Below, piece by piece: positions 38,301-50,149 of a stretch of 64,000 nucleotides of DNA. Under the pieces are notes generated by a model. That model had not been told where the DNA came from, searched no databases, and saw nothing but the letters and a program-made list of their open reading frames with translations. The position numbers and the translations under genes were made by a program. Source of the DNA: Symbiodinium natans. Lineage: Eukaryota; Sar; Dinophyceae; Suessiales; Symbiodiniaceae. Location of the stretch: positions 248,001 through 312,000 of the forward strand of contig CAJNDS010002328.1 in assembly GCA_905221605.1 (NCBI GenBank), read 5' to 3'. The stretch's first letter is position 1, and the number at the start of each line of letters is the position of its first letter.

Positions 38301-40176
38301 GAGGAAACCGGGATTGGCTAAGCGGCCTAAGGAGCTTTCAGCATCCGAAATCTGCAAACAACTATGACAGTTTAACTGGCTGCAGAAGAGGCTCTTCCGT
38401 GATGTCGGCTTCTGTCTCCTCAGACTACAGAAGACACATCTGTGTGACTGGCTGACAACGCTCGGGCCGACCATGGGTTCCAGCCAGTTGCTACAGGGCA
38501 TGTTGTTTCTGCACTCTGACACTTCCATGCAAAAAGGGAAGGCGCGCTCACAAGTCTTGCCCCCCCGCCAGGCCTGAGGCTTAACAGAACCAGCACAACA
38601 ATGTGCGGATGTCTCTGACGAGCGCAGTTTGCGCTGGGAGCTTTGGTCCTGTTTGGTACTGGGTGGCCCTGCACAGCCCCCAGCCTACCAGAGCTTTGCA
38701 GAACCTGCCCACCAAGAGTGGCTTGTTGTAGCGCATCTTGCATCCCTGTGGGGAGCCGTGCTGAAATTCATAGGCACGTCGCGCGGATTCTTGCGGCGGG
38801 AGTTGCTCACATTGTCAAGTATACCCTTCCTAGCAGAACGTAGGCCTGAGTGGGGCAGACCCCGCCGTAACTCCAATAATTGCATCCACTGCCACTCCTT
38901 TGGCTAAGGCTCGTCACCGTCGGCTCGCCTTGGCGAGGCACCTTCCACGCCGCCCAGCATCATGCTGTGCGACTTGCGCAGGTTTTTGACCTCTCGCTTG
39001 AAAGACGAACATGATTTTGACATTGCGCGCGAGAAGCGAGCTACGCCGCTAGGTAGTGCAGTCCAAGAACCATGTTCGACTGCTGCATCTTGGCACACTT
39101 CACAACCACAACGGTGCCCTTCCAGTTGGCGAGGTGAACCGCGCCTTGGCTCAGCTAGCCTCTGCCTTTCTGAGTACGTATTAAGGTCGCAATGCTGTTG
39201 GGTCAAGGCAATTCTGTCGGACGAGGCACTCTTAAGCGTTTTGCCAATCTGCTTCCTCAGTCTGCGATCTCTCACTTCACAGAACTCCTTGATGGTCAGT
39301 GGTTCATGCCGTCTGCTGCATCCCGGCAAGTACATTCTGCTTAGCAGCTTGAGGGTGATCTCGCTCGGACTGAGCAGCCAAAAACCTCAGCAACATCCCT
39401 ATGGACCACAGCACTGCACGTACTGCAAGTGCACCAGCCACCTGATCTTGCTTTGTGCTGCCGCAAGCAGCTCTCTCGTGCGCGACACTCGAGCTCTTCA
39501 CGCTGCAGTGTGGCTCCATGCTCCTGTGGCACAGCAGGCTGGGCGAAGCATGGCGTTTCATATCGTTTGCTGGCATGGAAGCGGCATCCAGCATCAAGAC
39601 TGATTTTGCCCCACGTACCCGGACTTACCCCACTTGCCCCCCTTGGGGCGGAATAACTGATCTTGCCCCAGAAATTCTACTAAACCCGTTTGCTCGTTCG
39701 AGTCCGGGTCGCTCCGTCATGCTGCCAGCCAAGGACCAAACACGCTGTCAATGACACCGCGTTTGGAGCAAGTATGACGCACGAGCAATAGGAAGGAAGT
39801 ATCGGACATTAGGAGCAGAAGACACGCCTGCCCACCTAATATACTGGATCGAAAGTGCCTTCATTGCAATTACACCTGATTGTTCCGCACCCTTTTTTTG
39901 CCCTTCACTACGAGGGAGACTTGCATCAGCGCGCGAAAGGGGTGGGCAATTGGGGAAGTGCCACTTGCCCACTTGATGCATTGGCTGTGACGGAGACATC
40001 CATCCATGGTTGACGTGGGGGCGGCAAGTGGGGCAAGTAGGGTCACTGGGTAAAACGAGGCAATTGCACTGGAAATTTCTCAATTGTGCAGTTGCCTGCA
40101 GATACATGCAGCTGCCAACGCTGAAGAGTAGTACTACGTTTGCACGACACGACAAGGAGGGGGGGGTTAGCCCCAA

Positions 40177-40228
<52 letters not shown>

Positions 40229-40859
40229 GCGCGCGCGCGCGCAACAGCAGGGTCCCATAGAGGTACGGCGTTTGTACTCAAGCAATACTAAATTTGTACT
40301 GCTGGAAGACGACAAGGGGGGGTAGCCCCAAAAGCGCCTGCAGCACTGCCTTCACCGCAAAGTTTCCAGCTCGGCTTGAGATGTCCTGGTCTGCGAAGAA
40401 ACTCACTCACCAGGATTCAATGTGGCCAGAGAACTAGCATTTACCCACATGATTGCACATGCACTTCTGTGACTTCTGTGCACACAATTGCAACACCTGC
40501 GGGCAAGCATCCAACGGGGTTTGGCCGAGATTGTCTGTGGCATTCACCTGAGAGAGAGGAAGAAAAAGAACGTCTGGTCAAGCTGTCAAGCCAAGGTTTC
40601 CGAAGTAATCCCATTTCTCCAAGACACTGCGGTCCCATGCTCCAGCAGCACACGAACAACCTCCTGTGCGCCGGCCGTGTTGATGCTGCAAGCCTGGGAC
40701 GGCTTAGCCGGTCTAAATCGGCACGACATTACGTACGTCTGGAGCAACTCTGCGACAAACCCACGCGCCTAAGGCTGCCCCAGAAGCGATATGAAGCGGT
40801 GTCTTGCCAGCGTAGTCACCATGTGTGGGATCACACTTTTGGTCCAGGAGGGCCCTCAC
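35383..40859 (-). CDS. Ankyrin-repeat protein kinase (TKL-like), copy 2
   Basis: Paralogue of the gene at 25021-31665 with the same exon order. Ankyrin exons: 40782-40859 (26 codons, CDPTHGDYAGKTPLHIAS), about 40615-40675 (QEVVRVLLEHGT), 40500-40540 (ATDNLGQTPLDAC), 40335-40380. Middle basic segment about 38960-39310 (EVRDRRLRKQIGK). Kinase exons: about 38205-38260 (LLHEIQLLASLRHPD), 37915-37990 (LVLFLGACLDPNYPIML, GTAAGT donor), 37500-37550 (LEHFMYNMREKHQ), 37410-37450 (WKPPLWRM), 36790-36850 (WSCAIGRALAFLHGF), 36590-36670 (HRDLKPLN, DFG), 36040-36160 (GGVGSYLYMAPE), 35825-35860 (VDIYSYGLIM), 35680-35745, 35535-35610, 35383-35430 (EPCWQTDKFVRP). It keeps the catalytic Asp, DFG and APE. As in copy 1 the VAVK lysine exon was not found. 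Reading frames agree where exons join, so this copy looks as intact as copy 1. Confidence 0.78.
36180..36235 (+). repeat. ATAACAT tandem repeat
   Basis: Seven to eight AT-rich units of 8-9 bases (CATATAACATATAA type), in the intron between the HRD/DFG and APE exons of kinase copy 2. Confidence 0.75.
40177..40242 (+). repeat. (AAGC)n-(GC)n microsatellite
   Basis: About thirteen AAGC units followed by seven GC units. The tract is bracketed by a roughly 30-base direct repeat (GACAAGG, G run, TAGCCCCAAAAGC) at 40149-40180 and 40309-40335. It lies in an intron of kinase copy 2. Confidence 0.95.
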
Positions 40860-42599
40860 CTGTCACATGCAGATGGAGAACGTGGACTGACACACTGTGT
40901 TGAAAACACTCTTTCCAAGCATTGTGTTTCTGGCCCATGTCTGCAGATGTTGTGCATGAGCTCTTTTCTTGTACTGCTATCTGTCTTCGCAGAGCGAAGG
41001 TTCTGACCTTGAGGCAATCGCCAGCAGCCGCCGCATAGCAAAGCTGCATGGTAGCCTGTTGGGGGCTCAGACTGCAGATAGAGTAAGTGGCGGAGGGTGA
41101 TGCGAGGCACCTTCCAGAAAGGGTCCGCTTAGCTTGTCGGAGCCTGAGCCTGCTGGGCGTTTTGAGCGTCCGTCGCCGTCGTCTTGGCCGGCTGCTTTTG
41201 CCTCATGGAAGCTCTGGAAGTTCCACTCTTCTCCCAAATGAGGGTTTCCGAAATTAGGGGTGCCTGTATGGGGTCCTGATTATCAGGATTGGGGTCTATG
41301 TGAGGGGTCCCCTATTTCGCAAACCCCAAAATCGGAGTTCCCCACTTATCGATTGGGCGGTTGACGAGGCCTTTCGCTGTTGAGGGCCCGACCGCAAAGC
41401 AAACGAATGTCAGGATGTCAACGCACTTCCAAGAGAATCTTCACAGACCCTCTCTCCAGGCAGGCATTCCACTACGTAGACCCTTCCATGCCGTTTTCAG
41501 AAGCTTTCCATACAGTGTCACTTGACAAAGTTCTGTGTCAACCGAACACTCCGCGACCGTTTCAAATCCAAGGGCCCGTACTTCAGAACTCTCTCAAACG
41601 GTAAGGGACCATCATCAAGGACAATGAACTTAAACCCCAAGACGGCCCAGCGCCCCAGTGCCCCTGGATGGGACTAAAGGCTTGCTGCGGTCTGATAATG
41701 TCTGCTAGCTCTTCTTCGGCTGCAGAGCGTCCCATGCTGCAATGGCACCGTGTTCCGGGACAACAGCGTAGGGAGCTCCTGTGGCATAGCTGCAGTTGGG
41801 CCAAAATGGGCCAACAGCTGAACACTCAACAAACATTCGAACTCGGGACTCTTGCCCATCCAGTGACCCACAGCCCACTGAATCAAATCAGCCATGGACA
41901 ACGACTACTTTTCTTGGTGCTTGTTGTCGGGTATAGGCTCGTGGACCTCGTGGTAAGTGACCGACACTTGACCGACATCAGCCGACCTGAGCTGTGGAGA
42001 AGGACATCGCGACACCTGGGGCCGGGCTCGCGAACTTGCTTGAAGTGTGGGATTGCTTGGCTGCTCGTCGGGTGCCAGGCCGATATTCCTTCGACCCCTT
42101 TCCTCACAAGCCTCAAATCTAATCTAAGCAGTTCCTTGCACGAGCCGGCGGGGCATAATAATTCAGCTCGGCAGCTCGACACAGCAGGATGCCAAGACGA
42201 AACACTGCTGTCACGCTGTGAGCATGAAACGCCTGCAATGTAGCGAATCCTGAGAATCACACCAGCACTCCTGATCTGCAGAACGAAGTAGGAACACCCG
42301 GCCATTCTTTGGACAGACTGCTGGCATCCCAAGCCCAAAGTCTCGGTACAAAATCCGCAACCACCCCGGGCCCCGAGTCCCGAGCAGTACATGCGCAAGA
42401 CCTCGAGCGTTCCTTGAGCCCCGGGGCCCCGAAGGAACACGCATCCGTCCACACATTCACCCTCGGCCACTACTGCGAAGTTATCCCCACTTTACGGATT
42501 TGTGCATTGCTCTGCCATATCCGCACATGTCAGTGTGGCAAATCTTGCGTGTCCTGCTTGCCTCTCTCCGACGGCATGGCTCTTGCTTTGGCCTGCAAC

Positions 42600-45500
42600 G
42601 CTAGATGAAGTTGGGAGCTTTGCGAAGAAGGACCAGCTACAACTACTTCAGCTGGGGTTTTGCAAACATCCGCCAGCTCTTCCTTGTAGGGGAAAGGGGA
42701 AGAGGGCACAGTATGAAGGTATACAAGCTGCCTTCAGGCCTTGTCATCGGCAGCGCAGTCCAGGTCCACTCAAAGCCTTGGATGCAAGGTGCATCAAGTG
42801 ATGTTGTGGCCACGCTGCTTGTACCCTTCAAACGCCACAGCATGCGTCGCTCCGCTCCGCATGCAACCACCTGTGCATAACACCAAGCCTAGGGGTTGTA
42901 CCTGGGACCCTTAAGGTTTTACCCATGGGTCTTGGGGACCCTGTTTCAAGATCCTTAAGGTAGTATAAGGGCCATGTGAGGAGCATATTAATAAGGCAAC
43001 CTTTCGGGTACAACCTCAGGGGTACGAGTCTCAATCCCTTGACCGAGATGCTTCATGCACAATCGCTTCGCTAAGCACAACCCACTTTGCACAGTTACAA
43101 GTTACATATCTCAGCTGATCCCTGCCATCATGAGCAGCAGGCGCATGTACAACCAGGATCAGAAGCAACAGACTAGCCCAGGACTTCGTCGTGGTTCTGC
43201 GCTCAACGTTGGGGGGGTGAGCCCTGAACTGATACATGAGCTCTCTGCCTTCCCAACTGTCCCAACCATGCGGGGCACATGCCACTGCTGCAAAGGGGCC
43301 TAGCCTGGCGCGAAGCCAAGTCGAGCATGATCTCCTTCCAAGCCGCACTTTTCAGCATCTGATCCGTACGTCGGGGTTCGGGCGCAGTCACTGCAAAAGA
43401 CCTCAAGCCACCAACGAAAACTTTTGTTCCGAAACACCTTCCGTGGCCGCAGCCCGAGCCTCCGAGCCACCTCCCATAGCGAGGACCCGGACCTCCACGG
43501 CGGATTCGGCGTAGGGCTTCGGGCAGTTTAGGTCTACGGGCCACGGGTCTCAGAGAATGCCACAGAGTTTGGGTGTGAGGCTCCACGTGGCCCACACCCA
43601 ATTCAAAGCAAAGTCTCAGGTGCCTCCCAGGGAAGCCCCGGCAGCCCGCAGAAACTCAGACACACGAGCAAGACCCTATCTCTAAGCTAGCCATCTGCTA
43701 AGGCATCGCTGATTCGCAAGGCAAACCAAACTGACGCTGATGACTTGCGGTTCCTTGCGCGGCAGTTAAGGGCAATTTCCGGCCTCCCGATAGGCTCGCT
43801 CGACAACACGACCTGGACCAGACCTTGTGGCATTCAAGAGCAGCCAAGGATCCAGGAAGATTGCTTGGTCTGTGCTACACACGTCGCGGCTCAACTAAAT
43901 TACTGGCTACTTCCATGAAGGTGTAATGGGCCGCATGCCCTCAAGAGCCGACATTTCCATTTCACGTACTACAGCAATTTTGTTTCGTCACTAGATAGTC
44001 ACTACGCACCTCGTGCCCCAACTACTGCTCGCCGCTTTCAAGGGAAAGTGTCGTCTCGTTCATCAGCATAGTCAGAATGCAGGCAACTGCACCCTACAAT
44101 CTTCAAGATGCACAGAGGCCACCGGAAAATGCTTACGGGTGTTGGGGCACTACAGATTTGGGGGAAGTCAATGAAGTCCCCAAGGTAAGAACGACGATTT
44201 GTGAAAAAAGTTGCAAGCCCAGAACTTCGACTCCACGACTCCGACGTCTCATTTTACAAGCCTTCCGGGCACCTAATATTCTGAAGAAGTAGATTTTGCC
44301 AGGGCACCGAAGGTAGGACTTGCCCCCGAAGACCTGGCACAGGCCAATCGTATAGCTTGGCACAGAAACGACGGGCAAAAAACAATGAGCCTGTGGAAGC
44401 TGCTAAGGAAGACCGAGTGGATTACAAAATTGTATGTTCTAGCTGTAGTTAGCTGTAATTACACACCCCTGTCGTCAGCAAGCGCGGCGGCCTGCGAGCA
44501 CTCACGGGCCACGAACTCGAAGCTTTTCGTCGCCTGCACCTCTTACCGAGCAGCATGCCAAAAGACATACATGCACAGGCCGGTGCTCACACCGGGCCCC
44601 ACTCGACCCTGAACAGCTCCAGCTTTGCAACTGCCAACAAAAACCGCACCTTCGCCAAGGCGATGGCACCGGCGAGCTGCTCGGAGGAGTCGCCAGGTCG
44701 ATTTTTCTGTGCCTACGGAGGTCGCAAAGAGAGTTTCAACTTTGACGGATCGGCTCCCTTCCTGACCATGTGTGCTTGACAGGCTGCCCATGATGTCCAC
44801 ACATGTGACGTGCTTCTTCTGCACCATGCAAAGCTTCTACGCCGAAACGCCGAAACCAAAATGTGCCGACCAAGCAACGCAGACGGAGAGGAGCAGAGCA
44901 TTACTGGCCATGACCAGGCCTTTGTTGTTTTGGGAATTGGCAACCCAAAACTCACGAGTTCAGTTTTTTTTGCAGCCCCCACGAAGGTGCTAAGTCTTTG
45001 TACGGATTGAAGGCAATCAAGCATACCTTAGGAATCTCGCCCCTACCCGGCTCCGGAAACTAAGCGCGCTGCGACCGCACTCCATGAGCTTGTGGCGGAT
45101 GACCTGGGTGTGGGACTTGCAAGAAACAGCAAAAACAGGAAAATTCTCCGCATCGCTTCGCCCACCTGGTGCGCAGACAGCGGCTTGCCAAAGGTCTTCC
45201 GCACCTTTGGAAACATTGCACAGGGACAAGCAACGGTGCACTCTGGGTGCTGTGTTTGTAGTGTGACGCCTTAAAGCGTGCATCCCATGCTCAGCTGTGA
45301 CGGCTGATCCCAACATTGTGGCAGCACAGGGGCTTGAACCAATGGGGATGCTGAGAATGGGTTTATGATAACAAAAGACCCCAAATACAGACCCCCGACT
45401 ATGAGGATCCCCTTATACCTTATACTGAGGACTCCAAAAAGGTACACCCTTTTTGCATCCAGGCGTCTCCGAAAAAGGTACCCCCCTTACTTTGGAAACC

Positions 45501-45690
45501 CTCAAATCTGCCAAGAGGCTTGAGCATATCTGACCTCAGCAACACATGCTGCGTCTCAGCATCTTTGTCCATCTGAAAACTTTAGTCCATTGCCACTTCT
45601 GCGGAAAACGAAAGCCGTGCCATTCCAAATCCAAGGTTGACAAAGGCAACTTGATCATGGGAAACTAGGCGCGGCTTCTATTTTCTGGCT
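42600..45690. other. Unassigned stretch between kinase copy 2 and the dehydrogenase
   Basis: No family recognised. A foldback element sits at 42888-43020. A minus-strand segment near 44290-44345 (VFGGKSYLRCPGK after an AG acceptor) looks weakly exon-like. ORFs around 43030-43600 show no known motif. Confidence 0.35.
42888..43020. mobile_element. Foldback (MITE-like) element, 133 bases
   Basis: The ends CCTAGGGGTTGTACC and GGTACAACCTCAGG are near-perfect inverted repeats, and a second inner pair around CCTTAAGG supports a hairpin. No ORF and no clear target-site duplication. A non-autonomous DNA element is the simplest reading; a chance foldback cannot be excluded. Confidence 0.45.
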
Positions 45691-47530
45691 CACCGTTCGT
45701 TGTACACCAGCAAAGTGGCTCCGATTCCTCGTGCTAAGAGGCTGAGAACACGCAACCTGGGAGAGTGCAGCAATTCAGGGGCCGAGGGGGGGAGGCGGGG
45801 AGGGGGTTGATGGGGGTTGGTGCACGCACTCTGAGGACCGGGCCGTCTCCTCCAGGCAGACCCGAGCCTCAAAAGTCAAAAGAGATGCTTTTCCGTCTCG
45901 TCAAGAAGAGGAGATTGCGGACGTGTCACCGGCATCACCGGATGAGGCATTTTAGAGGCTTGGCTTGTGTCAGGTCTGCTTGCACTTGTCTGCTGCCAGC
46001 TGCACTCAACATGGCTCAAGCACATTAGCTCGCACCTGCCGATTGGCGGTGATGGCCAGGGCAAGCCTGCAAGAAGTCTAGGGCTGTGAAGAGAGAATAC
46101 AGCGTTGCTGCTTGCATGTCTCCTTTGTTATCGAAAGCACAAGCCGCGCTGTGAATACATAGCTTCAGGAACAAAACTACTGGACTACAGTATGAGCCAA
46201 GAGTCCAGGGTCTAGGTACAGGGCCTACTTGAAGGTTCATACGTAGTTAGAAGTAGGGTTATAAGTATGGTAACTATGCTTATAACCCAATTTAGGTACT
46301 TAAAACAACCCTTTTACTAACCACCCGCGAACCTGCAAGTTGTTCCTAGTTCGCACATGTTGTGTCCATAATCTTGAACCAGGGGATCCAAGCCTCTCGT
46401 TGTTGAAGTTTCGCATGATGGCCAAGAAACCATCACCTGCCACACCAACAAAGCAAACTGGGTACGGCGTTCCTGCGTGCAATGTAGCCAACCATCGCCC
46501 GGGAACTTTCTGATGCTTTCTGGCCTTCACGCCCCAACAGGTTCTCTGCGGGCACCTTCACCTCGTCAAAAGTCACCAAGGTCCTTAGACAAAAAGTAGG
46601 CTCCAGCTCACGCCTGTACAAACCCACAGGCGAAATTGGGCTGGCGCCCACAAACCCAAAGCACAAAAGCATCAACAACCTCGAAGAAGCCTTTTTCCTG
46701 ACACCCCTTGACTCCACGCGGCGTCGTGCTGAGAAGCCATCCCTGCGTCCTTGGCTTCAGCAAGAAAACACGAGCCAACCTCCACCACTTTCCTGCCGAG
46801 TCGTGTGCTGCCGAAACCTGCCTACAACCAAAGCAGAACTTTTGGGTGCACCCAAGAAACTTCAAACGCGCCGTGTTGAGGCCATCGCTTTGGCGTGGTA
46901 CCAGCAGTATTGAGATGCCCTGCCAGGCAGGGAAACCCTTAGAGCTGCTGAAGTGGATTTATCCGGGAACAGAATGCAAGTGGGCAAGCGCCTTGCTGCC
47001 GGTCTTGCCACTCGTGCGGACCCCTGTGGTGAAGTAGTCGGCATTCATTCCTCCCGAAATGAAGGTCTTCTGGCCGTTGACCACCTCGCCAAGCGCAGCA
47101 CCGTGCAGGTTCTCATAATTCTCATGCACCATCGATTCTGAGGGTTTACTGCAGAGCTGCAGAAACAGCAGGCGTGGCAACTTCTTCCATCTGAGCTGCA
47201 TAATGCTTGCCACTGGCATCGAGAACCTGCAACACTAGGAGACATGGTCATCCCTTCAGAAACACTTCCATGAGCTGACCCCAACCCCAGCATGCCGCCA
47301 GAGCACTGCCGTAGTCTGTACATTGGCTACGTCAGAGCCGCCGCCGGGTTCTGTGACGGCCAAGCAGCAGGTCTTCCTCAACGTTTCACGGCGGAGGAGG
47401 ATACTGACCAAGGCTCAGGGGTCCAGGATGCTCCAAGCTCCGGCGGCATTACCTGCACTGCCTGGGATACACAGCGACCCTTCTTGCGAACGAGCTTCTC
47501 GCCAGAGATGATTTGTCCTTGATTGCTTCA
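45690..47530 (-). CDS. Acyl-CoA dehydrogenase, central and C-terminal exons
   Basis: Flavoenzyme that introduces the alpha-beta double bond in acyl-CoA at the start of beta-oxidation. Exons, minus strand: about 47499-47517 (IISGEK), 47307-47376 (CCLAVTEPGGGSDVANVQTTA), 47200-47226 (VLDASGKHY), from 47084 (VVNGQKTFISGGMNADYFTT), about 46740-46800 (RTQGWLLSTT), 46525-46583 (LVTFDEVKVPAENLLGREG), 46394-46436 (GDGFLAIMRNFNNER), 46036-46066 (LALAITANRQ), 45844-45867 (ARVCLEET), and probably about 45705-45765 (LARGIGATLLVYNE). The TEPGGGSD and FDEVKVPAENLLG blocks are family hallmarks, and the TQGW-STT-LVTFDEVKVP order resembles fungal-type members. Joined phases fit; donors are mostly GC. The N-terminal domain, the FGKPL-like helix, the catalytic Glu region and the C-terminus were not placed, so chain length and subclass are open. 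Confidence 0.8.
46256..46288. repeat. 33-base near-perfect hairpin
   Basis: Two 16-base arms (GGGTTATAAGTATGGT and ACTATGCTTATAACCC) pair around one central base with two mismatches that become G-U pairs in RNA. It lies in a dehydrogenase intron, between exons 46394-46436 and 46036-46066. Confidence 0.85.
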
Positions 47531-50149
47531 TGGCAACCCAGAAGCACAGATTGTTTTGCAGCTTTGTCTGATGCTCTTGACACCGCAATCTTGAAGATCG
47601 ACACATGTTCTTCCGAATTGTCATTGCTGTGCCATACCCTCGCTTCGTCAAAAGTCAGGGCGGCTATAACTAAACCATGCCTGCAGCCCTCCACTGCCCT
47701 CAACCGCCCCAAAAAGCACGTGCTGAACTTCTTCACGGCGGCTAGCCACCGCCTGGCCAGGGTTCTGGCAAGCTTGCCACAACGAAAGGAAAATACACGT
47801 CATGGACTCAGGGACTGTTCCTGTGCACAACCTAGCCTCCTACCGTTCCTACATCAGACCCTCCTCTCCTCCTTCTGCTTCTCAGAGCCCAGTTCCTGTT
47901 CTCCAAACGCTCAGCTTGCATGCTACACTCACACAGACAGAACGGTACAGACAGCACGGTTCAAGTGCCAGGTTTCCAGCAAGGGCGGCAGCGAAATGCT
48001 GTGCGTCATCAGGGAGCCATACAGGCCTTGTGCAAGGTGGAGGGAGAATCGATTGGAGAATCTTGGTGTGGGGGCATGCTTTGCTCTACATGCGCGCAAG
48101 CTTGACGACTGAATTCCGACTTCACGTAAAAGACATCCATTTCTCAGGGGCCGATGGACGACCCTACAGTTTGTGTGCAGTCTGGTAAGTAAGGCTTGCT
48201 TCAGCAACAATAAAATGCCCTGTGCCCTCACTAGCATGCTGCAGTGTTTGCAATCCCGAAACTCTTCTGGGCGCGCGACCACTGGCACATGGCCGTGCCA
48301 ATTCATCATAAAAGATGAAATAATGGAACCTAAGCTGCGACTTCAGTTCCACGTGAACCATCCAGAAGAACTTAAGTGGGCACTCAATCTGCATAGATGA
48401 CCCAACAGATACCCAACAGTATAGATTACAGAGTAAAGAATCTCTCCAGGTATCTGATTCGGGTAGACGCGACAGTACAAATTACAGAGCACAGAATCTT
48501 CCCAGGTTCCTGAGAGGTGCATCCATGCGTAAATCCCACTGCATAATGGTTGTCGCGAGTCGCATCTATAGTGTTATTGTCGTTCCCGCGTTGCTTCTTG
48601 TTGTTCTGACACCCCACATGCTTCCAGTTCATGCCATCATCGGCACTTTGCTGAAAGCATCGCCCTCCCCAAACCAAAATATTTACTAGTCCCCAACTGA
48701 AGAAACCTCATACCTTGCGAGGAGTTGCATGTCTGCCTCTTCAGCAGCTGGGAAAGTACCACCGTACCTCTCTCTCACCGTGGTGCCGCAAACAATGTAA
48801 GCACCCGCGACGACGGCGGCCGACGGCTTAGACACGTTGCTCGGACTCCGACATGCCGTGCACATGAAAGTCTTGAGAATGTTCACGGGCTGGTGCGCAC
48901 TTCTTCGGCCAGAAGGCTCCATAGACCCCAGCCTTCACAGGTTCAAGGCTGGTTCAAGCTCTGGGGGCTCCAGGTCTTAAACATGCGCTGTCCGGGGCCG
49001 GGGGGGGTGGGGGGGGTGGGTTGCGGAGGCTCGACAACCAAAAAAAGATGTTGCAGGGGGGACTGGGGGAGGAAGGCTACGGAAGATGCAAACTCTTCAA
49101 AGCATGCAGCTCGAGTAACTCTTGAAAGCTTCGAGCACGTCGAGTATGCTCCGGAAGATACGGCGACTGGATTGGGAGCTGCTACAACAACTCCAGGGCT
49201 TAAGCTAAGAGGAGGCCGTGCGGTGACATGTCAAAGGCCCTCTGTCAATGCTGCCGAAGCGTCTTAGCAGTCTTAGCACAAAAACGAATGCCTTTCCGCT
49301 ACATGGCCTCCCCCTGTAGACTAATCTAATTGCAGGATCCCGCAAACTCTCAACCGAATCCTTGTCCGCAGGTGTCCTTATTAAGCTCTGCAACTCTTCA
49401 CCTCATAGGCCCGGCGATGGAGGTCCTTTGGAAAAGCGCCGAGGTCCTCCCAGTCCTTAGGGCAGGAATGCATAGCTCCACAGACCAGACGGCTCAAGCA
49501 CTCGACATCGCGAGCCACAACTCACACAACTTACCAGGCCGTGTCGCATCAACATGGGGCAATATCTCGCTGTCCACAAACCTGCTTTCGTGTGCGCGCT
49601 TACTACAAGCCCGAGTACGCCCGAGTCCGTAGCTCCAACAAGCAGCTACCAAGACTGTTTGCTACAAGGAGACCTTTGTTGCTGCAACTTCTATGAGGAG
49701 GCGCCAAAAGAATCAACTTCGTCTGCAGAACGGAGATGCACCCACCCGGCCCACCACCCACAAGCAAAAACCAGAGTGTCATGGTACGATTGCAAAGGGA
49801 GGACCTCGCACAGGTCTCTCGGAACTCCCGGTGCTTTGGCGTGTATGCACCTGCTGCCAACATTGATGGCGCGAGGTTTGGGAGCATTGGGCAGATAAGA
49901 AATGTCAGCAGAAGATCATTTCAGCGCTGCCTACTATCCTACATACAAGCTTGAGCATCTGGAAAATCAACTGCAGATTACAGTGCCGCAAGGATGGCAA
50001 ACTCCATCGCCGAGAAACCACGAGTCTTTGACGAGCTCTTTTTGTTTCCAGAGCTTTGGTCTGCCACATCGTTGCATCGATGGCATCTGACCAGCGCCCG
50101 GAACTACACACCTCACGAATGACTTGCAAAAAAACCCGCCAAGGCGTGC
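47530..50149. other. Unassigned stretch between dehydrogenase and psaC array
   Basis: The missing N-terminal dehydrogenase exons should lie at the left end but none is recognised. A 56-base tandem repeat is at 48416-48513. A G-rich run lies at 48990-49070. No other gene is supported. Confidence 0.35.
48416..48513. repeat. Imperfect tandem repeat, 56-base period
   Basis: About 42 bases starting ACAGTATAGATTACAGAG and ending CCAGGTATCTGA recur 56 bases later as ACAGTACAAATTACAGAG to CCAGGTTCCTGA. Confidence 0.8.

Larger units (their letters stand above)
33860..42600. repeat. Segmental duplication, unit 2
   Basis: Counterpart of 23690-33000. It lacks the long satellite but has its own (AAGC)n insertion at 40177-40242 and an ATAACAT repeat at 36180-36235. 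The two units have drifted in introns much more than in kinase exons. Confidence 0.8.

Noticed and set aside
41796-41816. TTGGGCCAAAATGGGCCAA as a reversed spliced-leader relic
   Set aside because: It is a simple imperfect palindrome; the matching place in the other duplication unit lacks it.
48720-48850. Kelch-like peptide AAVVAGAYIVCGTT on the minus strand
   Set aside because: One possible Kelch strand with no second repeat nearby; too little to call.
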